Below, piece by piece: positions 1 to 11,172 of a stretch of DNA of 64,000 nt; the stretch's first letter is position 1; each line of letters starts with the position of its first letter. Source of the DNA: Dromiciops gliroides (lineage: Eukaryota; Chordata; Mammalia; Microbiotheria; Microbiotheriidae); assembly GCF_019393635.1 (NCBI RefSeq), contig NC_057867.1, forward strand, positions 55,998,492 through 56,062,491, written 5' to 3'. The translations under genes and the position numbers were made by a program. The notes below the pieces were generated by a model, which was not told the origin of the DNA, ran no database searches, and was given only the letters and a program-made list of their open reading frames with translations.

Positions 1-600
1 ACGCCATCACAGAACATTTTGATAATATAACATCTCTGTCACAGTATTGACTTTGCTTTATTTTACAGTGAACAGAAAGTTAATGTTTTGGTTAATTTCT
101 TGCCTGGCCTTACAAGTACAATGATAATATTCTTTGAAAGATGAACTTTGTGACTAGGCAGTGTAGGGCTGGCCTAAGTTGGCTCATTGGCAGATTTATG
201 TGATTGTGTGTTATTTCTCAGAAATCTGATGGTATTCTAAATGATGCTTAGCACATTCTAGGTACTGAATAGTAACTATGTGAATCGGAGTTGCAACACA
301 TTTAAAGACTCCCTTTCTTTACTTCCCATTGCTTTTGATCCTTATATAAAGGAGTTATTTCCAAATAAGTAACTTTGTTTCCAAAGAAGGCTACCAAGTG
401 ATCTCATAATTATCTCATGCCCAGGGGCTATAATTGCTGGGTCCCTGTTCTCTAACACATCTCCCTCACTCCATCATAATACCCTCAGTCTCTCTGTGAC
501 CTGCTGGAAACAAGATGGCATCTCAAGAAATATATCAATTGTATTACTGTTTCACATAGTCATATTTTCTTGTTAAATCTTGCTTCCATTTTTGTCTATA
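1..600. other. No recognised feature
   Basis: AT-rich sequence with many stops in all frames. I see no repeat, RNA gene or exon signature here. Confidence 0.5.
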
Positions 601-601
601 T

Positions 602-629
602 ACACACACATATACATATATCTATATGT

Positions 630-677
<48 letters not shown>
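602..677 (+). repeat. (TG)n microsatellite with TA/CA-rich left shoulder
   Basis: A run of about 25 TG units occupies roughly 626-677. It is preceded by mixed TACACA/TATATC sequence. The open frame across it is only a Cys-Val repeat and has no coding meaning. Confidence 0.95.
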
Positions 678-678
<1 letters not shown>

Positions 679-2499
679 TTACCTAGCCTTCTGTTTGGCA
701 CATAATAAACAGCATATACTTGTTAAATTAAATTGGAATCTAAGGGGAAAAAAGAAATATCAACGGCCTTTCTTTTGTCTGACTTCATTAAATATTCTCT
801 CTCATTAAACCAATGCATTGTAGATTTGGTGGGGGGGGGGTTGTTTTGTTTTACTTTTATTTCTTAGCACAACAGCTGTGGACGTTGGCCTGGAGTGACT
901 TTCAGTTGAGCAGGGGCCTCATTGCCCCACCCCCAAAAATAAAAATTAAAAAATTATTGAATGGCTGGACTCAAAGAGTACTTAGTTATTGATGGTTCAT
1001 TGTCATTGAGGCAGTATGATTCCAGAAGATTAACCCAGGGATTTGTGCTTGCCCCTGTGGTGGTTAACATTTTTTTTCTAAGTTTATCAGATTTTCAGGT
1101 GACACACTTTTGGAAGTGATAGTTAAACATTCTTGAAGACAGAGTCAGGATCCAAAAGTATCTGGAGAAGCTGGAATCATTGGGTATATTGGCAAGAGTC
1201 ATAGTTAACAGACAATCATGTAGCCAAGTTCCATATTTGTTCAGATGGTATTAAAAGCTAGACTCAATTAACCAAGTTGGAAAATTATGACTTCAGAAAG
1301 GAAACAGCACAATGGGGAAATTGAGTCAAGGCACATACCCTCACCTATGCAAAGTTGTCCCTTCAGTTTTCCCAGACACAGACACCAACCTTTAGTAGTT
1401 CTCAGGGTTCACTCCCTTTGGGCGACACACGCCATTTCCCTTGAATGGTCAATTATTGATTTAATAAGAATCCAGTCAATCATACGTGAAATCAAAACTG
1501 AGAATAATATCCAATGATAGTTCCAAGAGAGTTGGGCTCAAATAACAAAATTTCCCCAATCACAGCTTAGGGGGCTATGCTATTAGTGGTTTTCTCATGT
1601 TTCCCTTACAGTTAACAATGAGCAAATACAAGGATATGTCATTTAAGTAACAAAAACCACATTCTGGAGTTTGCCACATACAGTGAACACATCATAGTCA
1701 CCTCACACCCCCAGAAATTGCTGGCTACTAAAGGTCTGCAGACTAATATGTATCTGTGTTGCTTATTTACCCCTATGGCAAAAATAAATATTTGAATCCA
1801 AAGTCTATTGTTACTAAGTGGGTTCAAAGATATAACTGAAATATATTTCTATATGCATATACAGAGTGGTGTATTTTATATACCATTTATTAACAAATAC
1901 AGTTTTCTAATTTTGGGAAACTCACTCTTCTCTATATGCAAACTTGTAAATATCCCCACTTTGGGCACAATCCTAGTTTTCGAAACTTTAGTACTTCATG
2001 ATTTTACAACGCATGGAAAGCAAGGCTGATAAGATCTTATGTTAGATCTTGCCAAAGTTAGACAATCCCAAGGAACCTCACAAGTAAGAATAACCTAAGG
2101 GATCTGTGCTACTTTTTCCCAATAGTAAGTTATTATCATTATCCATTTTAGAGAAAATATTTCCCATTAAATATTTACCAGTTTTCAAACATTTTACCAT
2201 GTTCTTTTAGCAGCTTAGTTCATATTCTATCAGCATTCAGATTGAAAGAAAAGTTACTTTCCTAACAGCATTTATGATTTAATGGTTTCCCAAATTTCAC
2301 AATATAAGAAAAATTTTAGAATAATAACATACAGGATATAATTTATTTAAAATATGAAACAAAACTTTTCAGTCAGGTGACATCAATTCAGTTGAATCTA
2401 TTTCCAAAATAACTTACATAAAAATCATTCATTTTATTACTTTTGGCATTCTATACTAATTGCCTTCAAGACCAATATAGAGTACTTATATGTCCTAAT
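678..2499. other. Unassigned AT-rich sequence
   Basis: No gene is seen. A run of ten G lies at 831-840. At about 900-945 the phrase CCTCATTGCCCCAC followed by an A-rich tract resembles the 3' end of a WSINE but is too short to call. Short open frames are scattered and resemble no protein I know. Confidence 0.45.
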
Positions 2500-2690
2500 A
2501 TTTATTATAGTTTTTGCCATTTGCCAGGCACTGTGTTAAACACTTTACAATCATGTAATGCTTGAAAAAACCCCGGGAAGGTGGGTGTTAATATAATACC
2601 TCTTACAGAGGTGAACCAACTTGCTTAGGGTTACAAAACTAATAAATTTTTGAGACTGGATTTTAACTCAGCTTTTCCTGACCCATGCAT
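2500..2690 (-). repeat. MIR relic
   Basis: Read on the plus strand it shows the antisense MIR order: GCCAGGCACTGTGTTAAACA, then a stretch matching the TACAGAGGTGAACC part, then the GCTTAGGGTTACA tRNA-derived block and TGGATTTTAACTCAG. It is heavily diverged, as expected for an ancient MIR. Confidence 0.75.
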
Positions 2691-2948
2691 CTTCCATTTA
2701 AAATCTCGATTTTTCCCAAGGGCCTTTAGTTGCCAGCATTTCACATTTTGGTGTCCATTGTTAAGAAATAGTTCACTTTCAAAGATTTGTGGTGGCCCTT
2801 TCATCTTTTCATCTTTTGTAATCTCAAATTGATTGGGGGAGTACTTGTCAAGGAGGCATCAGGCAACCCCAGGAAACTCAAGGAGAATAGGGAGGGGGTT
2901 CACTAGACAAACTCACATTCCCATCCCCACTGGTTTGGAGTTCAACAG

Positions 2949-3116
2949 GTTTTTTTTGTTTTGTTTTGTTTTGTTTTTTAGTGAGGCAATTGGGGTTAAG
3001 TGACTTGCCCAGGGTCACACAGCTAGTAAGTGTTAAGTGTCTGAGACCCGATTTGAACTCAGGTACTCCTGACTCCAGGGACGGTGCTCTATCCACTGCA
3101 CCATCTAGCTGCCCCA
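2949..3116 (-). repeat. WSINE1-type SINE (copy 1)
   Basis: This is a full-length antisense copy with T-rich tail (TTTTG units) on the left and the SINE head CTAGCTGCCCC on the right. It is flanked by an 11-bp direct repeat GAGTTCAACAG at 2938-2948 and 3117-3127, so the boundaries are firm. It belongs to the CAATTGGGG subfamily. Confidence 0.95.
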
Positions 3117-6100
3117 GAGTTCAACAGTTTTAAAGGACTGAGTGTTGTCTTTTTTTAAATTGCTAAAAGGCATTTCTCAAAGTTCCTCAAATCTTTCTTA
3201 TCTCAGTGGAATGGAAACCTTCTCAATCCCCTTTCCAAATTCCAAATCCTTCACTTCAAGTAACTCTCCAATCACATGATCAGTGCAAAGGGACTTGCCC
3301 TTTTTTTTTTTTAGCTTTTTACTCATTCTCCTCCTTATTTCTACTTATTGAAACCTCCTCTCTTGAAACTAACCTTTCATTTTACCATGATTTCTCACAT
3401 CTCTTTACTTTCACTGCCTTCTTAAATCAATCTCATTTTATTTCTCAATCCCATTCTTGTCTAATATGCCACTCAATTTCTTTTATACAAATTTCCGTGC
3501 ATAGCATTTTTTACTTCTGTAGTTACATTATCTATTTCAATTTAGGTGACTTAGCTGTAACTTTACGTAAACAATTTAAGTTGGCAGTCATTTCAAACTA
3601 GCTTCAGTTCTGCTTTTTCTCCAGTAGTTGAATCAACTTCTATTGAACAAACCCTCTAGCCACCCACCAGGAAGAAAAAGTGGTTGTTTGTGCTTACCCT
3701 TAATCTGAAAACCTCCAAAATCCACTAAAATGTTTTAGCAGTTACCATAATTTGGGATTTTACAGTAAATATATTACATTTTAGTTACAAATTTTAGTCT
3801 CTAGTTTATAATGCTATAAATTTCCATAAACTCGGGGAAAATGCCTTCTTTTTCTTGTCTTTCTTTATCTCTACAGTCTCCAACTTGGCCAGGGTTGTAA
3901 CAGCAAAGAGAAAGCATCTTACAGCTTTTCCTCCTTCTCTCCCACTGAAAGCCTAATCAAAAGTCAGTAAGAATCCCTGCTTAATATTTTCCACAGCTGC
4001 GAGAACTGTTTTGAGTCATCATTAGCCTTCCCCACACTTCTAGCTCCCCTTCTGCGTTATTTCATAGCAGTCTTTCTTTTTGGAGGGGAGGTTGCAGATG
4101 AAGTTTTCCCCTTCAAAGTTCTCCAAGGTAAAAGCAACAACAACACAGAACAAACCTTGTGTGTGTGAGAGAACTTCTGAAGTGGAAGCCCCCTCAAGAC
4201 TACCTCATTGCCTGGGTTTCCCCTTTCCTGGGGCCTCCAAAATCTTTACTTCCTTCTCTGATTATTACCTACAAAAGTGGTTCCTTAAGTGTGCTATTGC
4301 CATTCATTTATTCATTTATTTGTTTTCTTTCTTACCCTCGAGGTTTTTCTTCAAGTTTGATTTTCAACATACAGTGTTAATAATAATCAAATGTCCAACA
4401 TTTATCTGGCCAGATGCCACCCACCCCCCAATTAAAAATCTTGGTTGCAGAGTCCCATGTGTGCTGGATGTTCCCTGTGAAACAGGCACCCTTTTCTCCC
4501 TTTTCCCCAAGGTTTTTAACAGCTTGCCTAATGGGAGTCAACAAGAGGCTTATTCGGTGCCAACCCCATATATTGGTACCAATACCCCATTACCTTTCTG
4601 TTCCTGGGTAACCTAATGTTGAATAACTTACCAAACAGCTGTTTTCCATGTGTTCCATTTCATTTCTTGAAGCACAAACAAGAATCAATTTTGGTTTTGG
4701 GACTTATTTCTCCTTATTCATTCCGAGTTTGGGGGATCAAATTCCTTCATGGCCAACTAACTTCCAGGAGGGTGGTGGTAATGGCAGTCCACTTTGACCA
4801 GCAATCAGGTAGTGCCTGAGTACCAGCTTGCAGGGAGGTGGAGCAGGCCAAAGGGCCCTGGAAAATCACCTGACTGACTCAACCAAATTTGTTAAAAGGA
4901 AAATTCTATGTTCAGGCCTTTACCCTGATAAAAGAGTTTATGAAAAAACACCAAGGCCTAAACCCATTATTGGGAATGCCCATGAGGGAACCCACAGTGG
5001 GGATTCAAACAGCAAGTGCTTTTAAAGACTACTTTTCTTAATAATAGCAAGATAATTCTGGTAGATACAGGTCTGCTCTCAGTTACTCTGCCATTGTTAC
5101 AACATGGGAAAATGGGATTGGAGATGGGGAAAAGGGGAGGAAGAGAGATGAAAAGACCATGGGACCATAAAGGACAAGAAAATAGTATCAGAGTACCCCC
5201 AGATTGGCTGATTCCTCTCCCAACAACAGGCTGATTATATACTGGAATATAAGCCAAACTGGAAATAGTGGGGTCACCTAGGGTACAAATTGCAATAACT
5301 CAACCTCTCTAGGCCTCAGCTCATCAACTATAACATGGGAGCTGGATGGAATCTTCTACCTCAAAACATCTCTCATAATTTTTAGGTAAAAACCCATTTC
5401 TGTGCTTAAAGTTATATCCTCTCGATTTAGTTTTTGAGAAAAAAGAAAGGCATGAAGGCATGCGTTCTGGTCATTCTCTCTTCTGGGGCATATAAGAACT
5501 GCTTGCATTTGAGTGATACAAGGAAAGATTATTAATTTGCAGTGTCTATCAATGTCATCAAAACCCTGATCTTAATGTTTTTCTTCCACTTCTTCTCTTT
5601 TTGCCCCTCCTTTCTGCCGTGCCTCTCTTTATTTAGGAGAAATCTATGTTCCTTCTCTAAATTTCTATAGTAAACACTTTAATTGTAGCCTTTTAAACCA
5701 CATTTTGCTTTTTTTTTCTTCATTCTGCATGGAAAGATACTTTAAGAATAGCTCATCCTGAAGCAGTGCTTCTATTTATACTATCATCACCCAGGCACCT
5801 AACAACAACAGAGGCCTATTTGCTGTTATTTGTTTGATTATTTTTTTCACTGCATAAATCCAGTATTTTTTAATGAAGGGCAAAAGCTTTTTATTTAAAG
5901 GCATATGAGTCTGAGACAAACTCTTATAGCTTTATTATTTAACTAAAACAATGCTTCAATTTAGTTTGAAGAGAATATTCAGGGAATAAATATAGATAAG
6001 ATTTTCTTTTACCAGTCACTATCAGTTGAATAATAGCTGGTTTTATATCCTGAACCTAATTTCTTAAGTGCTTCCGCAAGTGTCCCTTGAAAGAATACTT

Positions 6101-6217
6101 TAGGTTTTTTTAGCCACCTTGCTAATTAAGCATTAGAAATATTAGTAGTCTAATACTTCTTGACATTTTAAAGAATTGAATTTTTTCAATAGTTTAGTAA
6201 TTGATTGTTGTATTAGA

Positions 6218-6220
<3 letters not shown>
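3117..6220. other. Unassigned region, no gene recognised
   Basis: This is the longest stretch without an assigned repeat. A 178-codon open frame at 4080-4616 (+) is the longest non-repeat frame in the window. It has no domain I recognise, has hydrophobic low-complexity patches, and shows no promoter or splice context. A weak MIR-like patch (CCTCTCTAGGCCTCAGCTCA) lies near 5303-5385. T-rich tracts occur at 3301-3312 and 5708-5720. Confidence 0.4.
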
Positions 6221-6221
<1 letters not shown>

Positions 6222-6256
<35 letters not shown>

Positions 6257-6262
6257 TGTGCA
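6222..6262 (+). repeat. (TG)n microsatellite
   Basis: About 15 TG units run into GCGCGTG at the right end. Confidence 0.95.
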
Positions 6263-6524
6263 TGCACCAGAGACAGAGACAGAGGAGGGGAGAAATAGGG
6301 CAGCTATGGAAGGGTCTGGAATTTATAATTCTATGCTTATAAGAAATTCCTAGTGTGCAAATCACATCCATCAAAGCAAAGTAAAGGATCCTTTGCATAT
6401 GAAAGTTACCCCTTCTTTACCTTTCTACTTTTCTTACACTTTTCTCCCTTCCCTGATGCTGACCTTCTTGATGTTCCTTTCAGAGAGCTTCGTATATCCC
6501 TACTTCCTGCCTTTTTTGTATTTT

Positions 6525-7275
6525 GTTTCTTTTTATTTTCAGTTCCAAATTCTCTGCCTCTCTGCAACCCCTCCCTCACCCATTGAGAAGGTTAGCAATA
6601 CAATACTTCTTACATGTGCTAAACATATTTCCATATTAGCCATGTTGCCAAAAAAAGCAAGGAAATTAAAGTGAAAAAATTATGCTTCAACCTGCACTCA
6701 TAGTTCATCAGTTCTCTATCTGGAGGTGAATAGTGTTTTTCATCATGAGTCCTTTGGAACTCATGGATCATTGTATTGATGAGAGTAGTTGAGTTTTTCA
6801 GTGTTGATCAATGTTTTAATACTGCTGTCACTGTGTACAATGTTCTGCTTACTTCACTCTACATCAGTTCATATAAGTCTTGCCAGGTTTTTCTGGGACC
6901 ATCCCCCTTGTCATTTTCATTGGCACAGCAGTATTTCATCACAATCATATATGTTCAGCCATTTCCCAATTGATTGGCATCTTAATTTTCAACTTTTTGC
7001 TACGACAAAAAAAGAGCTGCTGTAAATATTTTTGGTCATTTGGTCCTTCTCCTTTTTCTTTAATTTCATTGGGATATGGACCTAATGGTAGAATTGCTAG
7101 TTCAAAAGATATGCACAGTTTCATAGCTCTTTGAGTATAGTTTCAATTTCTTCTCTGGAATGGTTAGAGCAGTTCACAGTTCTACCAGAAGTGCATTAGT
7201 GTCCCAATTTTCACACATTCCTTCCAGCATTTGTCATTTACCTTTTCTATCATGTTAGCCAGTCTGATAGGTGTG
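6525..7275 (-). mobile_element. L1 fragment, antisense (ORF2 C-terminus and 3' UTR)
   Basis: The sequence is the reverse complement of the marsupial L1 3' region. Recognisable pieces are CCCAATTGATTGGCATCTTA (sense 'ggaatggctgaacaa' block neighbourhood), AAAAAGAGCTGCTGTAAATA, GTTCTACCAGAAGTGCATTA and CAGTCTGATAGGTGTG. It is interrupted at about 7275 by an RTE fragment and resumes at about 7867. Frames are broken. Confidence 0.8.
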
Positions 7276-7866
7276 TGGGAATTGAAGTTTCTGGGAAAAT
7301 ATGCACAATCTCAGATATGCAGATGATACCACTCTGATGGTAGAAAGTGAAGAAGAATTAAAAAGCTTCTTGAGAATGAAAGAGGAGAGTGTAAAAGCTG
7401 GCTTCAAGCTTAACATAAAAAAAAAAACTAAGATGGAAGCAGTGTCAGATTTAATATTTCTAAAGCTCAAATATTATCATAGATGATGACTGCAGCCAGG
7501 AAATTAAAAGACGCTTGTTCCTTGGATGGAAAGCTATGGGAAATGTGGACAGTATACTAAAAAACCAGAGACATCACCTTGCCAACAAGGGTCCATATAA
7601 TCAAAGCTATGGGTTGTGTCTTGTTTTTTTTTTTTTTTGGGGGGGGGGCTTGGTGAGGCAGTTGGGGTTAAGTGACTTGCCAAGGGTCACACAGCTAGTA
7701 AGTGTTAAGTATCTGAAGCCGGATTTGAATTCAGGTATTCCTGATTCCTGCACCACCTAGCTGCCCCATAAGCTATGGTTTTTTTCAGTAGCAATGTATG
7801 GCTGTGAGAGCTGGATAAGGAAAACTGAATGCTGCAGAATTGACTCAGGTGTAAGGTAGAATATTT
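7276..7866 (+). mobile_element. BovB-like RTE fragment (reverse transcriptase C-terminal part)
   Basis: A plus-strand frame from 7301 encodes LRYADDTTLMVESEEELKSF, the YADD active-site block typical of RTE/BovB reverse transcriptase, then KAGFKLNIKKKTK. After frame breaks, GWKAMGNVDSILKN and a YGCESW-like block follow. A WSINE interrupts it at 7613-7769. Both ends are truncated. The flanking L1 sequence carries AGGTGT on both sides (about 7270 and 7849), a possible short target duplication. It is a dead copy. Confidence 0.8.
7613..7769 (-). repeat. WSINE1-type SINE (copy 2), internally deleted
   Basis: This is an antisense copy with a long T/G-run tail, and AAGCTATGG at 7604-7612 and 7770-7778 as target duplication. 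About 25 bp of the body near the SINE head are missing (GATTCCTG joins directly to CACCACCTAG). It sits inside the RTE fragment. Confidence 0.9.
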
Positions 7867-8194
7867 CTTTTTATTTGGAATAATAGTTCTTTTAATTTGC
7901 ATTTCTCTAATTACATGTGATATCAAGCATTTTTTTTTTTCATATGACTTGAAAGCTTGAACTTCTTCCTTAGAAAATAGCTTGTTGGGGCAGCTAGGTG
8001 GCTCAGTGGATAAAGCACTGGCCCTGGATTCAGGAGGACCTGAATTCAAATCCAGCCTCAGACACTTGACACTTACTAGCTGTGTGACCCTGGGCAAGTC
8101 ACTTAACCCTCATTGCCCCACCAAAAAAAGAAAAAGAAAAAGAAATGGATAGAAAATAGCTTGTTCATCTCCTTTGGCTTTTTATCAATCAGAA
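7867..8194 (-). mobile_element. L1 fragment, antisense (continuation)
   Basis: The L1 that stops at about 7275 continues here with CTTTTAATTTGCATTTCTCT and a CATATGACTT...CTTCTTCCTTAGAAAATAG block. After the WSINE at 7987-8150 it resumes as CATCTCCTTTGGCTTTTTAT. This order matches antisense L1 and shows that the RTE and both SINEs arrived later. Confidence 0.75.
7987..8150 (+). repeat. WSINE1-type SINE (copy 3)
   Basis: This is a full-length plus-strand copy starting GGGGCAGCTAGGTGGCTCAG. It has a (AAAAAG)n tail and a perfect 15-bp target duplication AGAAAATAGCTTGTT at 7972-7986 and 8151-8165. It belongs to the GGATAAAGCA/CTCATTGCCC subfamily. Confidence 0.97.
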
Positions 8195-9115
8195 AATGGA
8201 ATTTGAGCTGAGTCTTGAAGGAAAACAAGGAAACTGAAAGGTATAGGGAAAGTATTTTAGGCATGGGAAAGAGTCAGTTTGAAGGCACGGACTCAAAAGC
8301 TAATGTGTTATACTCGAGGAGGAGCAAGTAGATTGGCGTAGCTGAATTGTAGAAAAGATAAAAGGGAGTGAAGGAAAAGAAGACTGAAAAGCAGTAAGGG
8401 ACCATATTGGGAAGAACTTGTAATTCCAAATGGAGGATTTTACATTTGATAGTGGAGGCAGTGGGGAGTCACTGGAGTTTATTGAACAGGAGAGTAATAT
8501 GATCAGACCCGTCCTTTAAGAAAGTCACTTGGGCAGACAAGTGGAATGTTCCATAGACTAGGGTCTATGAGACTTGTGACAGGGAGACCAATTAGAAGAC
8601 TCTTTGCAGTAGTTCATGCAAGATATGATAATAGCCTATACAAGCATGGTAGCTGTATGAGTAGAAAGAAATGGACATAAGTGGGAGATGCTGTGAAGGA
8701 AAAAAAATGACAAGACTTGGCATCAATTTAGATACATTGAGTGTTTGTTGGGATTTATGGTTGACAGTGAGGTTGAGAGCATGGGTGACTGGGAAGATGG
8801 TGGAACCCTTAATACTAATAGGAAAGTTGGGAAGATGAAAGGCTTCTTTTTCGGGGGGAGGTAGAGAGAATGAGTTCTATTTGGGGTGTGATGGGTTTGA
8901 GATGTCCATGGGACATACATTTTTAAATGGCTAAAAGGCAGTTAGTTGGTTATATGGGACTTCACTTCTGCAGTGAAAGTAGGAATGTGTTTATAGATTT
9001 GGGAATTATCTACATCAAGGTGGTAATTGAACCTTTGAGAGCAAATGAAATCCACAAGAGAGAAAACATTGAGAGAGAAGAAAGAGAAGAAAGGGTTGTA
9101 GGATACATTTGGGTA
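8195..9115 (-). mobile_element. L2 (LINE2) fragment, antisense
   Basis: Read on the plus strand this is the reverse complement of the L2 ORF2 C-terminus and 3' UTR. Examples are GAGCTGAGTCTTGAAGGAAA, GGGAGTCACTGGAGTTTATT, GGGAGACCAATTAGAAGACT, GGTGACTGGGAAGATGGTGG and GGTTTGAGATGTCCATGGGA. The order is colinear with L2 over about 900 bp and ends near 9115. It is ancient, with no intact frame. Confidence 0.8.
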
Positions 9116-9955
9116 GCGGGTGTTACACAATGTTTTTCTTTATTATTGGAAAATGCTGTCATGCAAACATCAATATTAATCTGTGAAATAGCAGGAGGTA
9201 ATGCAGAGTCCCCTTTGCTTTTTGAGGAATCATTTCCAGTGACTAAACCATACAGTTGGAAATAAGAAATTTAAATTGACATAGAAATTATCAGCAACCA
9301 TGATTTTGAATAGCTTTCTTGGACTTTTAAGATTCCATTCCCTACTTGTCTAGAATTTTTTTTTAGAAACAAAGGATTCATGAAAGTACACTTGATTACA
9401 CATTTCCGTAATAAAACTTTAAGTGCTCCTGTTATAGAGCCTAACTTCTTAAACTGTGTGAATGCGGTGGTCACAAAAAATTTGGCAACAGTAAAAGGTT
9501 ATGTATACCTGTGTTATATACCTATATTCCTAGGGTCACATAAAAATTTCTCAGGTGAAAAGGGGTCATGAGTGAAAAAAGTTTTAGAAGCCCTGATCTT
9601 GAGGAAATACAATGTATACAGCTACCACTCTTATAATCCTAATGCATTTTGGTAACCCTCTTTCCCTTATGATTTAGATCTGTAGCTTTCTGACTTTAGA
9701 TAGCTTGATCAAATAAACTTTAACATTCATCCAGTTGTCCTATTCACCTTCCCCATCTTACATTAGTCCCCATTAGATAAGAGCATTAATTTTACAATTA
9801 GCTTCAGTTACTGTGGCCTGGTCCATGCACATGAACTCCCCCTTGCTCCTTGTCTAATTTAGAGAGAACTACTTTTTGATGACCAAATGTAGTATCTGGT
9901 GGTGGTTCCTTATAGAATTCATGTTCCTTAGCATTGATACTGCTGGTTGAATTAT
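9116..9955. other. No recognised feature
   Basis: AT-rich sequence without repeat phrases I can name and without a plausible exon. Confidence 0.45.
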
Positions 9956-10090
9956 GCAGTGGTAGGTTCTTATGATAATGGTATATGGAAAATTCTGAGA
10001 TATATTGCTGTAGGGATTCTTTTCTGGATATGAGTTAGACTCGATAACTTCCAAAGTCCCTCCTAACTCTGAGATTCTTTGGTTCTGTGT
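9956..10090 (+). mobile_element. L3/CR1-type LINE 3' end
   Basis: The phrase ATGAGTTAGACTCGATAACT followed by TCCCTCCTAACTCTGAGATT and CTTTGGTTCTGTG matches the terminal segment of mammalian L3/CR1 (sense 'ttggactagatggcctctga'). Confidence 0.7.
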
Positions 10091-11085
10091 ATGTAAAAGT
10101 GTCTTGAGTAACTGATGAGTAGCCAGCTTGTTCTGTGAATTGAGCTCTCAAAAATCACTAACAAGAAAATGGAACCTAGTGAACTTACTCATAAGTGAAC
10201 TTGCTCATCTCCTCATGAGCTTACTGATTCTTACAGTCACCATTTTGTCCTATGTATAGTATTACTTGGCCTTAAACTAGCTAAGTCAGTAAGACTTAAT
10301 TAGAAGACCTTGCCTAAAAGTATTATGAATAAGAATCCATGCTGTGCCTACTGTGGAGATTTTGATGAAGTGGTCAAGCCAAACTAATTTTCGGTATTCC
10401 TTTCCACTGTTGGAATACATTGGCATTTCATTTAAGTTTTAATGGCTATCCTCAATGGCTGTGGCTTATAAAATAATTCAAACCTTTTCATGTTTCAGAT
10501 AAGATGGCATATTCATTTTATATTGCCTACACTCAGAAGCTTTCCTAATGATGTGTCTATTTTTTTGTGGAATTCAATTATACCTTAGCTCTTACAACAA
10601 TGGAAAATTAATACATTTAACTCTGAGACCATCTGCTCTTCAGGGCCCCATTTCCAATCTGGCACTCCTCATTTTGTTCTATGGTAGAATACAGACTTCA
10701 TTGTATTTGTTTCAAGTAGTGGGGATAAGGGATAGGTCGGATATTAGAGGGTTTTTCTTACTATGTATGTGCTCATTATTTTAGGGCAATTAGAATTCTC
10801 AATTTACATACATATGACATTTTTTAATGTCAATGCCTCCCTATATACATGAAAACAACTTTTTAGTGAGAAGGAATTGTAGTTGTTTTGTATAGAAACA
10901 AAGTGATGTTTCAGGAAACAATTAGGACCTTATTAGAATTATCTCTTCTCCCCTGACAACACTTCATTTGTTTAGGGGGTTGGTTCAGGGCCTTTAATTT
11001 GATTGGCGCCAGGAAAGAGCCCTCCCAATGAGTAAATTTCCTCTACTAATGTTGATAGACAATATTTAGCAACTTCAAGTCTTAA
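10091..11085. other. No recognised feature
   Basis: AT-rich sequence. Small duplicated phrases such as TGAACTTACTCATAAGTGAA near 10180 are seen but no named element. Confidence 0.4.
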
Positions 11086-11160
11086 AGTATTGACTAGGTA
11101 GGGATACTGAGAAGCTAAATGACTTGTCCATGCTTTAATATATATCTCTATTTTTATATA
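11086..11160 (-). repeat. MIR-type SINE, left half (right half at 13590-13675)
   Basis: GATACTGAGAAGCTAAATGA and CTTGTCCATG resemble the antisense MIR core. The complementary remainder (CACTTCTTCCTGAATCTAAA, then GTCTATCCACTATGTAACAC) lies at 13590-13675. The intervening retrotransposon therefore probably landed inside this older SINE. Confidence 0.5.
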
Positions 11161-11172
11161 CACACACACACA

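Noticed and set aside
626..808. Cys-Val repeat protein frame
   Set aside because: It is the translation of a TG microsatellite.
2878..3096. Recurrent frames encoding the LESGVPEFKSGLRHLTLTSC type peptide in many places
   Set aside because: This is the WSINE read in one frame; it recurs at every copy and is not a gene family.
3206..3601. 131-codon plus-strand open frame
   Set aside because: Pyrimidine-rich sequence giving Phe/Ser/Leu-rich translation; looks like noncoding DNA.
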